From positions 24,012,735-24,076,734 of the forward strand of contig CM047430.1 in the NCBI GenBank assembly GCA_026168455.1: DNA of 64,000 nucleotides, in the 5' to 3' direction. Both the position numbers and the translations under genes were made by a program. Source of the stretch: Theocolax elegans. Lineage: Eukaryota > Arthropoda > Insecta > Hymenoptera > Cerocephalidae. Below are positions 54,205 to 64,000 of the stretch, piece by piece (within the stretch, counting starts at the first letter, position 1; each line of letters begins with the position of its first letter). The notes beneath the pieces were generated by a model, which was not told the DNA's origin, made no database searches, and saw nothing but the letters and a program-made list of their open reading frames with translations.

Positions 54205-55110
54205 TTCGTAGGATTCCGTAAGACTTCCGTTATCTTCCGTAGAAGATCATCTTTCCGTAAGAATCCGTAAGACATCCGTTATCTTCCGTAGTAAATATCC
54301 TTCCAGTAAGAATCCGTAAACTTTCCGTAAGAATCGGTAGACCTTCCGTGGACTTCCGTAGATGTCCGTAGGCCTTCCGTAAGACTCCGTCGGCCTTCCG
54401 CAAGAATCCGTAGGCGTTCCGTGAGATTCCGTAGACCTTCCGTGGGGCTTCCGTTGATGTCCGTGGGGCTTCCTTAAGATTCCGTGGGCCTTTCGTAATA
54501 AACAGTAAGCTTTCCGTAAGATTCCGTAGACTTAGTGTGAGATTCCGTAGGCATCACGTGAGATTCCGTAGCCCTTCCGTAGACTTCCGTAGATATCCGT
54601 GGAGCTTCCGTAGATGACCGTATGCATTCCGTAAGAATCCGTAAGCTTTCCGTAAGACCCCGTATGCCTTCCGTGAGACTCCAAGAGCCTCCCGTAAGAA
54701 ACCGTAAGCTTTCCGTAAGAATCCGTAAGCTTTCCGTAAGACCCCGTATTCCTTCCGTGAGACTCCGTGAGCCTCCCGTAAGAAACCGTAAGCTTTCCGT
54801 AAGAATCCGTAGTACTTCCGTGGACTTCCGTAGATGTCCGTATGCCTTCCGGTGAGGCTTCCGTAAGAATCCGCGGGCCTTCCGTAAGAATCCGTAGGCG
54901 TTCCGTGAGATTCCGTAGACCTTCCGTGGGGCTTCCGTAGATGTCCGTGGGGCTTCCTTAAGATTCCGTGGGCCTCCCGTAAGAATCCGTAAGCTTTCCG
55001 TAAGAACCCGTAGGCCTTCCGTGATATTCCGTAGATGTCCGTATGCCTTCCGGTGAGGCTTCCGTAAGATTCCGTGGGTCTTCCGTAAGAAACCGTAAGC
55101 TTTCCGTAAT
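54205..55110 (-). repeat. ACGGA satellite array, left
   Basis: The core TCCGT (ACGGA on the minus strand) recurs every 10 or 11 bp, for example CTTTCCGTAAGAATCCGTAA. Apparent long reading frames on both strands (54,474-55,121; 54,622-54,855) are repeat translations. Confidence 0.9.
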
Positions 55111-55559
55111 CTCCTGGTCACCTTTTTTAAACAGTTAGACCGCTTCGATTTTCGTCATATCAGGTAAAAAAAGTAGATATTGACTGACATGAGGAAAGTT
55201 TCGGTGGTCTGATCGCATAAATCATAGCATTTTATTATTTATCAAGGCTACGCTTGCTTATTAGTCTATTTAAAGGGCAGAGCTCGTATTCTAAGAATTT
55301 GGTGATATATTTTGGCATGAGGGATAGCATCTTAACGGCTATTCATATTGCTTTAAAAAAATAAAAATTTAAATAATCGGAGTTGTTTACATGGGTGGCT
55401 CTGATGTATATCTCACGGTCTTTTTCGGAACACGTCGCTCCGGGCTCTCCGCCAAAGATTGTTTTGGAGGGATCCGTATGAGGGATGGACGTTTGGACCA
55501 GCGGCTGGTTTGATTTAAGGTAATGTATTTTGGATTTAATTCTCGCAGCCGCTTGCCTT

Positions 55560-56050
55560 CCTTCGATATACCAACATATCTTATTATAGAATTCGGGCCC
55601 GTGGAATGGTTAGATTTGAGGCTTTCGACTTCGATTTATTCTTCGCGGCCGCGCGTCTTCCTTTTATGTGTAGGCGTTATTTTATATAGACTTTGGGTCC
55701 GTGGGGTAGTTGGATTTGAGCGTTTATGTTTTAGATGTATTCGTCTCTGCCGCACGCCTTCGTTTTAATTGCAGTCGTATTTTTATATACACTTCGGGCT
55801 TGTGGGGTAGTTTTATTTAATGTTATATGTTTTGGATTTATTCCTTGCGGCTGCTCGCCTTCCTCCGATGTACCGGCGTTTATTTTATATAGACCCCGGG
55901 CCCGTGGGATAGTTGAATTTATGGATTTTGGTTTTGGATTTGTGCATCGTTATTTGTCATTATTCAAATTTTTTCCTTTTTAATCTCTTTTCATCTACGA
56001 TTATTTGCAAACATAATTTGATACGCAGTCTTGGGGTGCGTGGGGTAATT
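55560..56050 (+). repeat. ~105 bp tandem repeats, inner TIR
   Basis: Five diverged units marked by GGGYCCGTGGGGTAGTTGRA-type blocks near 55,586, 55,686, 55,796, 55,897 and 56,032; the outer ones belong to the left TIR and reappear inverted at 60,500-60,850. Confidence 0.75.
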
Positions 56051-57484
56051 GAGTTAATGTATTTTTGTTTAATATTTTATTTCGATACTGTTTGCGAGTG
56101 ATGATTTGAGGTGTTCGAACGGCGCGCGCTAGGATGGGACACTGGCTGACTCACTTCAGAGGGTATCGCCGCTCGCCGCTCGCTGTTATTGTTGTGCTCT
56201 TTGAAGTATGCAGTTGAGTGTCCCTCAGCGTTAGGAGAAAAAGATTTCACACTTGCTTCCTTCGGCAAACTTCAGATCGCGCTCACGGAGAAGAGAGAAA
56301 ACGACTAGTTTCAGGCCGAGCAAACTTGTGCAGAGAGAAAAGTAGGTTTGTTCGTTTATTCTGTCGTCTGCTGCTGCTTGTTTTTCGAATTTTCAAATGA
56401 CAGTTATGTTATATTTATATGTGTATTTATTTCATAATTCTGTAACACGCCATTTTGACGATATAGAAATACCGTATTGTGACAGTTAAAAGCGACGATG
56501 AATTCCTAGAAATTGCCTATTTGCAATCGGTAAAATCGACAGCAAATTCTGGGATTTAACAAGGATGATTTTATTTTTCAATAAATTATGTTTCGATATA
56601 GGCAAAAACTTAAAATTTCAAATATCCAAGACGTACTGACAATATTTATTAGCAAAAAATAAAGCCTAGCAATCTTTAACCCCGATGCTCACGCTCCCTC
56701 GGTTGAATTTAAAGTGTTGCTACTACAGTTAATAATGCAAATACATTTTCTATATTAAAGTAATTTGACAATCACAATATGAGAAAAAAATTTTTGTTTA
56801 CTGCCCAATCACCAATTTCAGTTTTCATATTTCTTATAATATATAAAAAAATGTGTTAAGTACAAAACGTGAATTTAAATTTGATCGCGGTTTTATCGAT
56901 ATTGTGTGCATAACATTCCGTAGTTCGAAAGAACTGTTAATTATGTCTTCAACTTTTAATTATCAACAATTAAGTACACGGTTTTATTTAACGCTGATAG
57001 TTTGTGCATGAAGCAGCTTATAGATTATACAGTGTACAAGTGTATTGGTGTGAGTTAGACATGCCACTTAACTCATCCAAAAGATATACTTTTGTCATAT
57101 CTAACCCATCAAAATTTAATCTTCCACAGTACTCAAACATAATAAAATAGCCGGCATAATTAAAATAGGCCGACCCTATAAAATCTCACGTGAGAACTCA
57201 TGAACAGTACTTCGAGGAGCTCCTCCAAGTGACGGATTTCTCCTCGAAGTGCCCAATATGTTAAAAATTTCTCCTCAAAGTGCCTGATATATATATATAA
57301 ACACCAGTATCGGTACTTATGGTGACACTTCGTGTTATCTTGGTGTTTTGAGGTTATAAAACATATGCAACGACTCAGATATAAGGGGGAGAATATTAAT
57401 TGACAGAATAATGCATAAAAAACCAATAACCCAAATATCCAATAACCCAAATACCTAAATACCCCTCACCGGTAAAAAAGCACA
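56051..57484. other. foldback element centre, no gene recognised
   Basis: A CpG-richer part at 56,100-56,350, otherwise AT-rich. Reading frames are short and without family motifs. Three related CTCCTCGAAGTG-type blocks lie at 57,205-57,285. Confidence 0.4.
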
Positions 57485-57598
57485 CTTTGACCTTATAATA
57501 TTAATGAAGGATTGAAGTTATAACCTCATTCGCGGAGGCCTCCGGCACTTCGAATGAGGTTATAACTTCAATCCTTCATTAATATTATAACGTCAAAG
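57485..57598. repeat. near-perfect hairpin, 47 bp arms
   Basis: The arm 57,493-57,532 is perfectly complementary to 57,551-57,590; one mismatch extends it to 57,485 and 57,598. The 18-base loop contains the palindrome GGAGGCCTCC. Confidence 0.9.
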
Positions 57599-59329
57599 CG
57601 GGGCTCACAAAGATAATTTTCCGATTTTTTGTGTGTCGGCATAAGTACGAATACATGGTTGAATTTTCGGTGGAATTATGCTGACGTCGGCATAATTACC
57701 CCAAAGTAAGCACAATTCCCATTTCCCGTAAGAATTTGTCGGCATAAGTACCGATTGATCAATTTATATATATATATATATATAAATTTCGGGGTTTATG
57801 GAGTCAGAGGTATATTTTAATTTTATGTGGATATATAAGTAAAAGACTATATTTTATTAATATATGTACAATATTTTTCATATATATCCGTAAGAACTCG
57901 AATTATTTAACTTTTTATAAAAATGTTGAGAGTAGTGGTTTATGGACCCAGGAAAAAATTCAACATTTAAACAAAATATCAAAAGGCGTGACAGCGACTG
58001 ACGCAAATATAAAGAGGCGCGTGAGCCATATATACAGCTAACTAGCCCCTTGGATTTTTACTTTTGTAATTGTTGAATTATTACGTTATGTATTATGTAT
58101 TATGTAAGGGAGATGCAAAATATAGAAGCTATGCTTTCGAGCCTGTGAGAAAACGCTCAACATTGTAAAAAGACTGATGTAAAAATGTCTGGACTAAATC
58201 ATTTTAAATCAGAGGCCTAAAATATGTATTGTAGCAACACTTGCATCCGGTATGCAATTAGAAATAAAGTTTTACGTAAAACCAGATCTATTAATTATAA
58301 AACAATCAAGGAACCTAATGCACTGGCGAGTAGATGCAATTAGACCTTGGATAAATGTATCCCTCGAAGTGAGAAGGATGTATATAACTGATCAGAGTCA
58401 TCCACTGTATTTGCGTACTTTTATTATAGATCGGTAGAAGAATAAATAACTTTGTAGAAATGATGTTAACTTATCAAAGATCTAACAGCGAATCATTGAT
58501 ATATTTTGCATTATATCTTATTTCATAATTAGTTTGTAACACTTATATCTAATAGAAATATGTTTTCGACGAAATTGTTCTAAAATATGCCATAAATGGG
58601 CGGAAGCCAAGACAAAAATGGGCCAAGATGTTCAAAAAATTTAATATCTTTACGAAACCAATTTTTCACACAATCTAGGCCAACCTTTCTCGCACTACCT
58701 ATCCCTGCTTACACTGAACAATCTTATTATTTTTTCGTAACTGCAGTATTGTTCATGTCGATAGTATTTTATTTTAAAAACGTTTGTAAACTCATGTGCG
58801 ATGAGTTAGTTTAGCTCTCGAACAGACTGAACGTGATAAATAGATATTTTTTTCTCTGCTTGACATTCTTCCCTTGCGAGGTGATTGCGATTTTCTAGCG
58901 AGACGTTGTCCGCTACAGTTGTTCGCTACAGCCTCGCCCGAAAGCACGTAAGAAGATTTTTCTTCTCGTGCACTCAAAGCACGTAGTTAAAAATTGTACG
59001 AACTTAATGTTAAGTAAATTAATTAAAGCAAAGGTGAACTAATTAAAAATTACTCATTAGACTATTATTAAAGTGAATGGCTGAAAGCCATAATATAACT
59101 AATTAAAACAAAGACTCAAAGAACAAGTATTGAACAGTGATAAGCAGCCTAAAGCAGTGTTTCGACTTCATCGAAAATTCACTGTCACGATTTAAAGAAG
59201 GAACTATTAATCTGCAAGTAAAGAGAGGGACATGGTTTAATTGTTAGAAACTGATTTGCACGTTTACAAGATCAATTATCTAAGTTTCGCAAAAACACAC
59301 CGTCACCGAGAAATTAAATTAAAATTTGA
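57599..59329. other. foldback element centre, AT-rich
   Basis: Contains a TA microsatellite at about 57,765-57,785 and repeated GTCGGCATAA blocks at 57,635-57,750. No gene is supported; frames such as 58,252-58,437 and 58,596-58,814 have no family motif. Confidence 0.35.
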
Positions 59330-59760
59330 CTTCCACGAAGGTTCACGGCCCCCTTTAAAAAAGGCTAGAGTTGCCCACGGGAAGAGACGGCCAGGATTTA
59401 AAGTTATTAAATTTTATTTTACACGGAATTGCACGCTTTAAATAAAAAACTTATTTTTCACGGAAAGTCACGGCCACCAGTAGAAGAATGAAACTTAACT
59501 GTTCACGGAAATGCCCGGCCACCATTTGAGAAATAGCAAATTCATTCCTTACACGGAAAAGCACGGCCACCTAATGAGCGAAGGAAACTTCATTCCTTAT
59601 GCCTTGCACATATAATTAAATCTTCACGGAAAGTCACGGCCACCATTAAAAGATGGAAATCCTGTTCTTCACGGAAAGATATGGCCAAGTTTTTTAACGA
59701 TAGTAAAGCTTTCACGGATCGACACGGTAAACGAAACAAGAATCCGAATCTCACGGAATT
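59330..59760 (+). repeat. ~55-60 bp minisatellite with TTCACGGAAAGTCACGGCCACC core
   Basis: Seven or so diverged units with CACGGAAAG then CACGGCCACC, separated by A-rich spacers. The CACGGA word is the same as in the TIR satellites. Confidence 0.75.
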
Positions 59761-60154
59761 GTTTGGTTGTGTTAGAATAAGCGGACTATTGCGTTTTGTA
59801 GTCGTACGCTTTTTGGGACGGAAAAATTGACGGAAAGTTACGTCTTGATTTACGGCGATTTCTTTGTTGTTCGTCTATGCGAACGCACGTCTTTTCACGG
59901 TCCTAGTATGCTTTTACAAAAGCCTCCACAAAAAACTTATTAATTTCGAATTAATTGGTTTTCACGGAAAATTCACGGTATTTTTTAGTTTTTTTACACG
60001 GGAGGAGTCCGTATAGACACTTTCATTTTTTTTCTCCTGAATTGATAAAGATGAGAAAGAACTTAATCCAAAAGCCTCCGATAATTCTATTTCTTTATCA
60101 TTTCGCCAGGATAATTCAATTAATTTCAATAAATCTAGTCTACCCTTTCCAATT

Positions 60155-60478
60155 GCAACGCTGCTTAAACTTCCCAAATAATAAGAAACCAATTTCTGAG
60201 TATGGGAAATCACTTTTTTAGTGTTATAACACCCCAGATAAGCTCAAAAATCAAGGTTTTAAAGCATTTCAGACATATTTACGATTTTTAAAAATTTCTC
60301 ACGTGAGATCTCTCGTGAGAAAATTTTCCGATCGCAAATATTTCTAAAAATCGAATAAACATGTCTGAAACGCTTTAAAACCTTGATATTTGAGCTTATC
60401 TGGGGGGTTGTATCACTAAAAACAGTAACTACCCATACTCAGAAATTGGTTATTATTTGGGAAGTTTAAGCAGCGTTA
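60155..60478. repeat. palindrome with ~145 bp arms at inner edge of right TIR
   Basis: AACGCTGCTTAAACTTCCCA (about 60,150) returns inverted near 60,475, and AGATAAGCTCAAAAATCAAG near 60,236 returns near 60,405. The centre is CTCACGTGAGATCTCTCGTG at about 60,299. It is probably a separate hairpin MITE. Confidence 0.8.
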
Positions 60479-60480
60479 CA

Positions 60481-63088
60481 ATAAACGCCGGTACATCGGA
60501 GGAAGGCGAGCAGCCGCAAGGAATAAATCCAATACATATAACATATTAAATAAAACTACCCCACAAGCCCAAAGTGTATATATATAAAAATACGACTGCA
60601 ATTAAAACGAAGGCGTGTGACCGAGACGAATACATCTGAAACATAAACGCTCAAATCCAACTACCCCACGGACCCAAAGTCTATATAAAAATACGCCTGC
60701 ACATAAAAGGAAGGCGCGCGGCCGCGAAGAATAAATCGAAGTCAAAAGCCTCAAATCCAACCATCCCAAGGTCCCGAATTCTATAATAAGATATGTCGGC
60801 ATATCATATTATAGGAAGGAAGGCAAGCGGCTGCGAGAACTAAATCCAAAATACATAACCTTAAATCGAACTACCCGCCGGTCCAACCGTCCATCCCTCA
60901 TACGGATCCCTTCAAAACAATCTTTGGCGGAGAGCCCGGAGCGACGTGTTCCGAAAAAGACCGTGAGATATACTTCAGAGCCACCCATGTAAAGAACCCC
61001 GATTATTTAAATTTTTATTTTTTTTAAAGAAATATGAATAGCCGTTAAGATACTATCCCTCACGCCGAAATATATCACCAAATTCTTAGAATACGACCTC
61101 TGCCCTTTAAATAGACTGATAATCAAGCTACGCTTGCTTATCAGCCTAATAAAATGCTATGCTTTATGCGATAAGACCACCGAAACTTTCCTCATGTCAG
61201 TCAATATCCACTTTTTTACCTGATATGACGAAAATCGAAGCGGTCTAACTGCTTAAAAAGGGTGATCAGGAGATTACGGAAAGCTTACGGTTTCTTACGG
61301 AAGACCCACGGAATCTTACGGAAACCTCACCGGAAGGCATACGGACATCTACGGAAGCCCCACGAAAGGTCTACGGAATCTCACGGAAAGCCTACGGGTT
61401 CTTACGGAAAGCTAACGGATTCTTACGGAAGACCCACGGAATCTTACGGAAGCCTCATCGGAAGGTATCCGGATATCTACGGAAGTCCACGGAAGGTCTA
61501 CGGATTCTTACGGAAGGCTCACGAAGTCTTACTGAAGGCATACGGTCATCTACGGAAGCTCCACGGATATCTACGGAAGTCTACGGAAGGTCTACGGAAT
61601 CTCATTGAATCTTACGGAAGCCTCACCGTAAGGCATACGGAGATCTGCGGAAGACCCACGGAAGGTCTACGGAGATCTGCGGAAGACCCACGGAAGGTCT
61701 ACGGAATCTCACGGAAGGCCTGCGGGGTCTTACGGAAACCTTACGGATTCTTGCGGAAGGCATACGGTCATCTACGGAAGCTCCACGGATATCTACGGAA
61801 GTCTACGGAAGGGCTACGGAATCTCACGTGATGCCTACGGAATCTCACACTAAGTCTACGGAATCTTACGGAAAGCTTCCTGTTTATTACGAAAGGCCCA
61901 CGGAATCTTAAGGAAGCCCCACGGACATCTACGGAAGCCCCACGGAAGGTCTTCGGAATCTCACGGAACGCCTACGGATTCTTACGGAAGGCCCGTGGAT
62001 TCTTACGGAAGCCTCACCGGAAGGCATACGGACATCTGCGGAAATCCACGGAAGTACTACGGATTCTTACGGAAAGCTTACGGTTTCTTACGGGAGGCTC
62101 ACGGAGTCTCACGGAAGGCATACGGGGTCTTACGGAAAGCTTACGGATTCTTACGGAAAGCTTACGGTTTCTTACGGGAGGCTCACGGAGTCTCACGGAA
62201 GGCATACGGACATCTACGGAAGATCCACGTGAAGGAGCACGGAATATCACGGAAGGCCTACGGGTTCTTACGGAAAGCTTACGGATTCTTACGGGAGGCC
62301 CACGGAGTCTAACGAAAGGCATACGGAGATCTGCAGAAGACCCACGGAAGGTCTACGGAATCTCACGAAAGGCCTGCGGAGTCTTACGGAAAGCTTACGG
62401 ATTCTTACGGAAAGCTTACGGATTCCTACGGAAGGCATACGGTCATCTACGGAAGCTCCACGGATATCTACGGAAGTCTACGGAAGGGCTACGGAATCTC
62501 ACGGGATGCCTACGGAATCTCACACTAAGTCTACGGAATCTTACGGAAAGCTTACTGTTTATTACGAAAGGCCCACGGAATCTTAAGGAAGCCCCACGGA
62601 AGATCTACGGAATCTCACGGAAGGTCTACGGAATCTTACGGAAAGCTTACGGTTTAGTACGCAAGACCCACGGAATCTTACGGACGGCATACGGACATCT
62701 ACGGAAGCACCACGGACATCTTCGGAAGTCCAAGTAAGTACTACGGATTCTTACGAAAAGCTTACAGTTTCTTACAGAAGGCCCACGGAGTCTCACGGAG
62801 GGCCTACGGACATCTACGGAAGCCCCACGGACATCTACGGAAGTCCACGGAAGGTCTACGGAATCTCATGGAAGTTCTACCGAGTCTTACGGAAAGCTTA
62901 CGGATTCTTACGGGAAGGGTATTTACTACGGAGGATAACGGATGTCTTACGGATTGCTACGGAAAGATGATCTTCTACGGAAGATAACGGAAGTCTTACG
63001 GAATCCTACGGAAAAAGTGTTCATTTTCTACTTTTTTCGAGTTTTTTACACGGAATGTTACACGGGACCTGTCCGGTTAGACACTTTC
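60481..63088 (-). repeat. right terminal inverted repeat of the foldback element
   Basis: Inverse of 54,130-55,888, from ACGCCGGTACATCGGAGGAA (60,485) to the terminal GGTTAGACACTTTC (63,075-63,088). Longer than the left TIR because of extra satellite units. Confidence 0.8.
61265..63020 (+). repeat. ACGGA satellite array, right
   Basis: About 1.75 kb of ACGGA-containing units alternating 11 and 10 bp, e.g. CTTACGGAAAG then CTTACGGATT. Higher-order blocks repeat within it (the segment at about 61,760-61,930 recurs near 62,430-62,600). Frames 61,262-61,831 and 61,995-62,322 are repeat translations. Confidence 0.9.
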
Positions 63089-63098
63089 GGAAAAGGTA
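63089..63098. repeat. 10 bp target-site duplication, right
   Basis: GGAAAAGGTA, partner of 54,120-54,129. Confidence 0.75.
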
Positions 63099-63425
63099 AT
63101 GGACGGATTACTGGAGCCAGGAGTAACAAACCATTAGGACAGCGATCTAAACCTAGAGGGATTATCCCTCTTGGATTACGGCAGCACGGAAGAAGTCGAA
63201 CGACCGGCTCGTTGCGTGGAATGCGGTTTGAGGGTGAAGAACACGCGGCATTATTGCCCGCAATGCGAATTCATTGGCCGATTCGACATCCCCAGATACC
63301 AAGGATTGAATTGTTGGTGCATCTGGGAATACGGAGACTTATCACTCCACGTCTGCGACTCATGCAAGGAGGAAGTATACGACCTCCTCAGAAGACAAAG
63401 AAGGATAGCTGGACAAGAGTATTAA
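63099..63425 (+). pseudogene. 3' Cys-rich gene, zinc-binding C-terminal part
   Basis: Continuation of the gene begun at 53,838; the codon phase across the 10 bp duplication agrees with the last frame of the 5' part. One TAG (63,135-63,137) interrupts it; beyond this it is open to the TAA at 63,423-63,425. The segment CVECGLRVKNTRHYCPQCEF is a Cys2-His-Cys2 zinc-binding pattern, followed by CWC and CDSC pairs. It resembles small zinc-ribbon accessory proteins in general but no family I can name. It ends about 380 bp before the polypurine tract, so it is the last gene of the retroelement. Confidence 0.6.
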
Positions 63426-63803
63426 CAAATGTATGATTTTTTCCTTTCTTTTAGCTTTTCCTTTATCATGTTTATTCTCATTTCTCTCCTTTTTCCTCTT
63501 TTAGATTTACTAGTATAAATGCACAAAATGAAAGAAAAATAAAAAAAAATATATTCATATGCATATATGTATTTATAAACAAAATATAATAATATATATA
63601 TATATACCAATTTATGTATCGATAATTGTAATATCTAGTTTTTAAGAAAAAAAAAAAAATAAATAAATAATAAACAAACAAATAAACAAAAAAAAACAAC
63701 AGTAAAAAAAAACAACAAACAACAAAAAAAAACAAACAACCACCAAAATAACAAAACAAGACAACAAATGTGTGGATGTTTACGCCTGGCGTTAAACTTC
63801 TCT
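63426..63803 (+). other. A-rich 3' untranslated region of the retroelement
   Basis: AT microsatellite at 63,593-63,605, then about 130 bp of A-rich AAACAAACAA-type sequence. Minus-strand frames (63,422-63,907) are low-complexity shadows. Confidence 0.6.
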
Positions 63804-63814
63804 AAGGGGAGAGG
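63804..63814 (+). other. polypurine tract
   Basis: AAGGGGAGAGG directly abuts the 3' LTR start; this is the expected plus-strand primer for reverse transcription. Confidence 0.85.
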
Positions 63815-64000
63815 TGTCGCGTCATGATAGACGCAACGTACACACATGCGCCTACACATACACACACACATATGCACACACACATACGCACACACGTGCG
63901 CACACATTTCATACGTAAATTAGGATGTCCTCGTCAAAGACAGGAACCGCCTTGAAAAATTCTAGCCAATAACTTAATTAGGTCACGCATGACAAAGAAT
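63815..64000 (+). repeat. 3' LTR, first 186 bp
   Basis: Matches 37,104-37,289 with two substitutions seen (GCACGCATTT against GCACACATTT, and GGACGTCC against GGATGTCC). The rest lies past the window end. Confidence 0.95.

Larger units (their letters stand above)
54130..63088. mobile_element. foldback-type element, ~9 kb, giant TIRs
   Basis: The outermost AAAGTGTCTAACCGGACAGG (54,130) is mirrored at 63,069-63,087. Left TIR about 54,130-55,888, right TIR about 60,481-63,088; the right is longer because its satellite array is longer. The order in each TIR, from outside in, is a unique 70 bp, an ACGGA satellite array, 450 bp of unique sequence, then ~105 bp tandem repeats. The 4.6 kb centre contains no recognisable transposase. 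The layout is that of foldback/long-TIR elements; a 10 bp duplication hints at a Mutator-like origin. Confidence 0.75.
37104..64000 (+). mobile_element. giant Gypsy-class LTR retroelement with two env-type genes (3' LTR cut by window end)
   Basis: Bounded by a 762 bp 5' LTR and the first 186 bp of the 3' LTR, which differ at two positions. Primer site and polypurine tract are both present and correctly placed. The order inside is gag-pol (one frame), chuvirus-like glycoprotein, gag-domain ORF, Cys-rich ORF, F-type envelope, TATA box, Cys-rich gene, polypurine tract. Two later insertions (40,636-43,451 and 54,130-63,088) and a duplication of about 885 bp in integrase inflate it to over 26 kb. 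It is read as one element because the LTRs pair, all genes share orientation, and the insertions have their own clean target duplications. Confidence 0.75.

Noticed and set aside
54474..55121. Long frame translating as RKAYGFLRKTHGILRK-like repeats
   Set aside because: It is a translation of the 21 bp ACGGA satellite; similar frames appear on both strands and in both arrays (61,262-62,322).
63422..63907. Minus-strand FFFFLL and CVCVHMC-like frames
   Set aside because: Low-complexity translations of the A-rich region and the CA microsatellite of the LTR.
37104..64000. Two separate LTR elements lying side by side
   Set aside because: No internal LTR pair, primer site or polypurine tract was seen between 37.9 and 63.8 kb; kept as the main alternative to a single element.

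Overview
The window reads as a repeat-packed, AT-rich stretch of an insect genome, most likely a hymenopteran and possibly an ant. That inference rests on the kinds of elements present, not on any host marker gene. I recognise no intact host gene and no bacterial-type feature. Nearly everything supportable is a transposable element, nested element, satellite or palindrome, and almost every coding region is broken.

Layout. 0.3-1.6 kb holds a direct tandem duplication of 682 bp. 1.8-2.2 kb is one arm of a palindromic element whose relatives recur at 32.7-33.4 kb and 33.6-36.2 kb. 3.6-7.95 kb is a CACTA/EnSpm-like DNA transposon with a decayed Tnp2-type transposase, into which a Penelope-like retroelement with inverted arms is nested. 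8.4-8.8 kb is a tRNA-derived SINE with long A-rich target duplications. 10.0-22.0 kb is a CR1-group LINE on the minus strand whose ORF1 is split by a 6.98 kb R1-clade retrotransposon with a 15 bp target duplication. 22.0-22.5 kb is a truncated third LINE, and 23.1-27.5 kb a second, plus-strand relative of the first. All three LINEs are bounded on both sides by (TC)n in their own sense orientation, and in both long copies ORF1 and ORF2 share one reading frame separated by a single TGA. 27.5-37.1 kb is a mosaic of minisatellite, MITEs, palindromes, a decayed RNase H-bearing LINE and a short SINE.

From 37,104 to beyond the window end lies what I read as one very large Gypsy-class LTR retroelement. 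It has a 762 bp 5' LTR with a TATA box, a tRNA-Pro-like primer site, gag and pol in one frame, a chuvirus-like glycoprotein gene, a second gag-domain ORF, a cysteine-rich ORF, a baculovirus-F/errantivirus-type envelope gene, a TATA box followed by a second cysteine-rich gene, then a polypurine tract and the start of the 3' LTR at 63,815. It is interrupted by a 2.8 kb TTAA-target DNA transposon between gag and RT, and by a 9 kb foldback element (TIRs of about 1.8 and 2.6 kb) inside the last cysteine-rich gene. Without insertions and one tandem duplication its interior would be about 13 kb, large for this group.

How the parts relate. The R1-like element depended on its own RT and landed in a LINE gene. 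The SINEs have no coding capacity and presumably used LINE machinery. The LTR element would assemble particles with Gag, copy itself with Pol and could have used either or both glycoproteins for cell exit and entry, with the Cys-rich ORFs as candidate regulators. Several breaks and the tandem duplications differ only by single-base homopolymer indels, so some of the damage may be assembly error.
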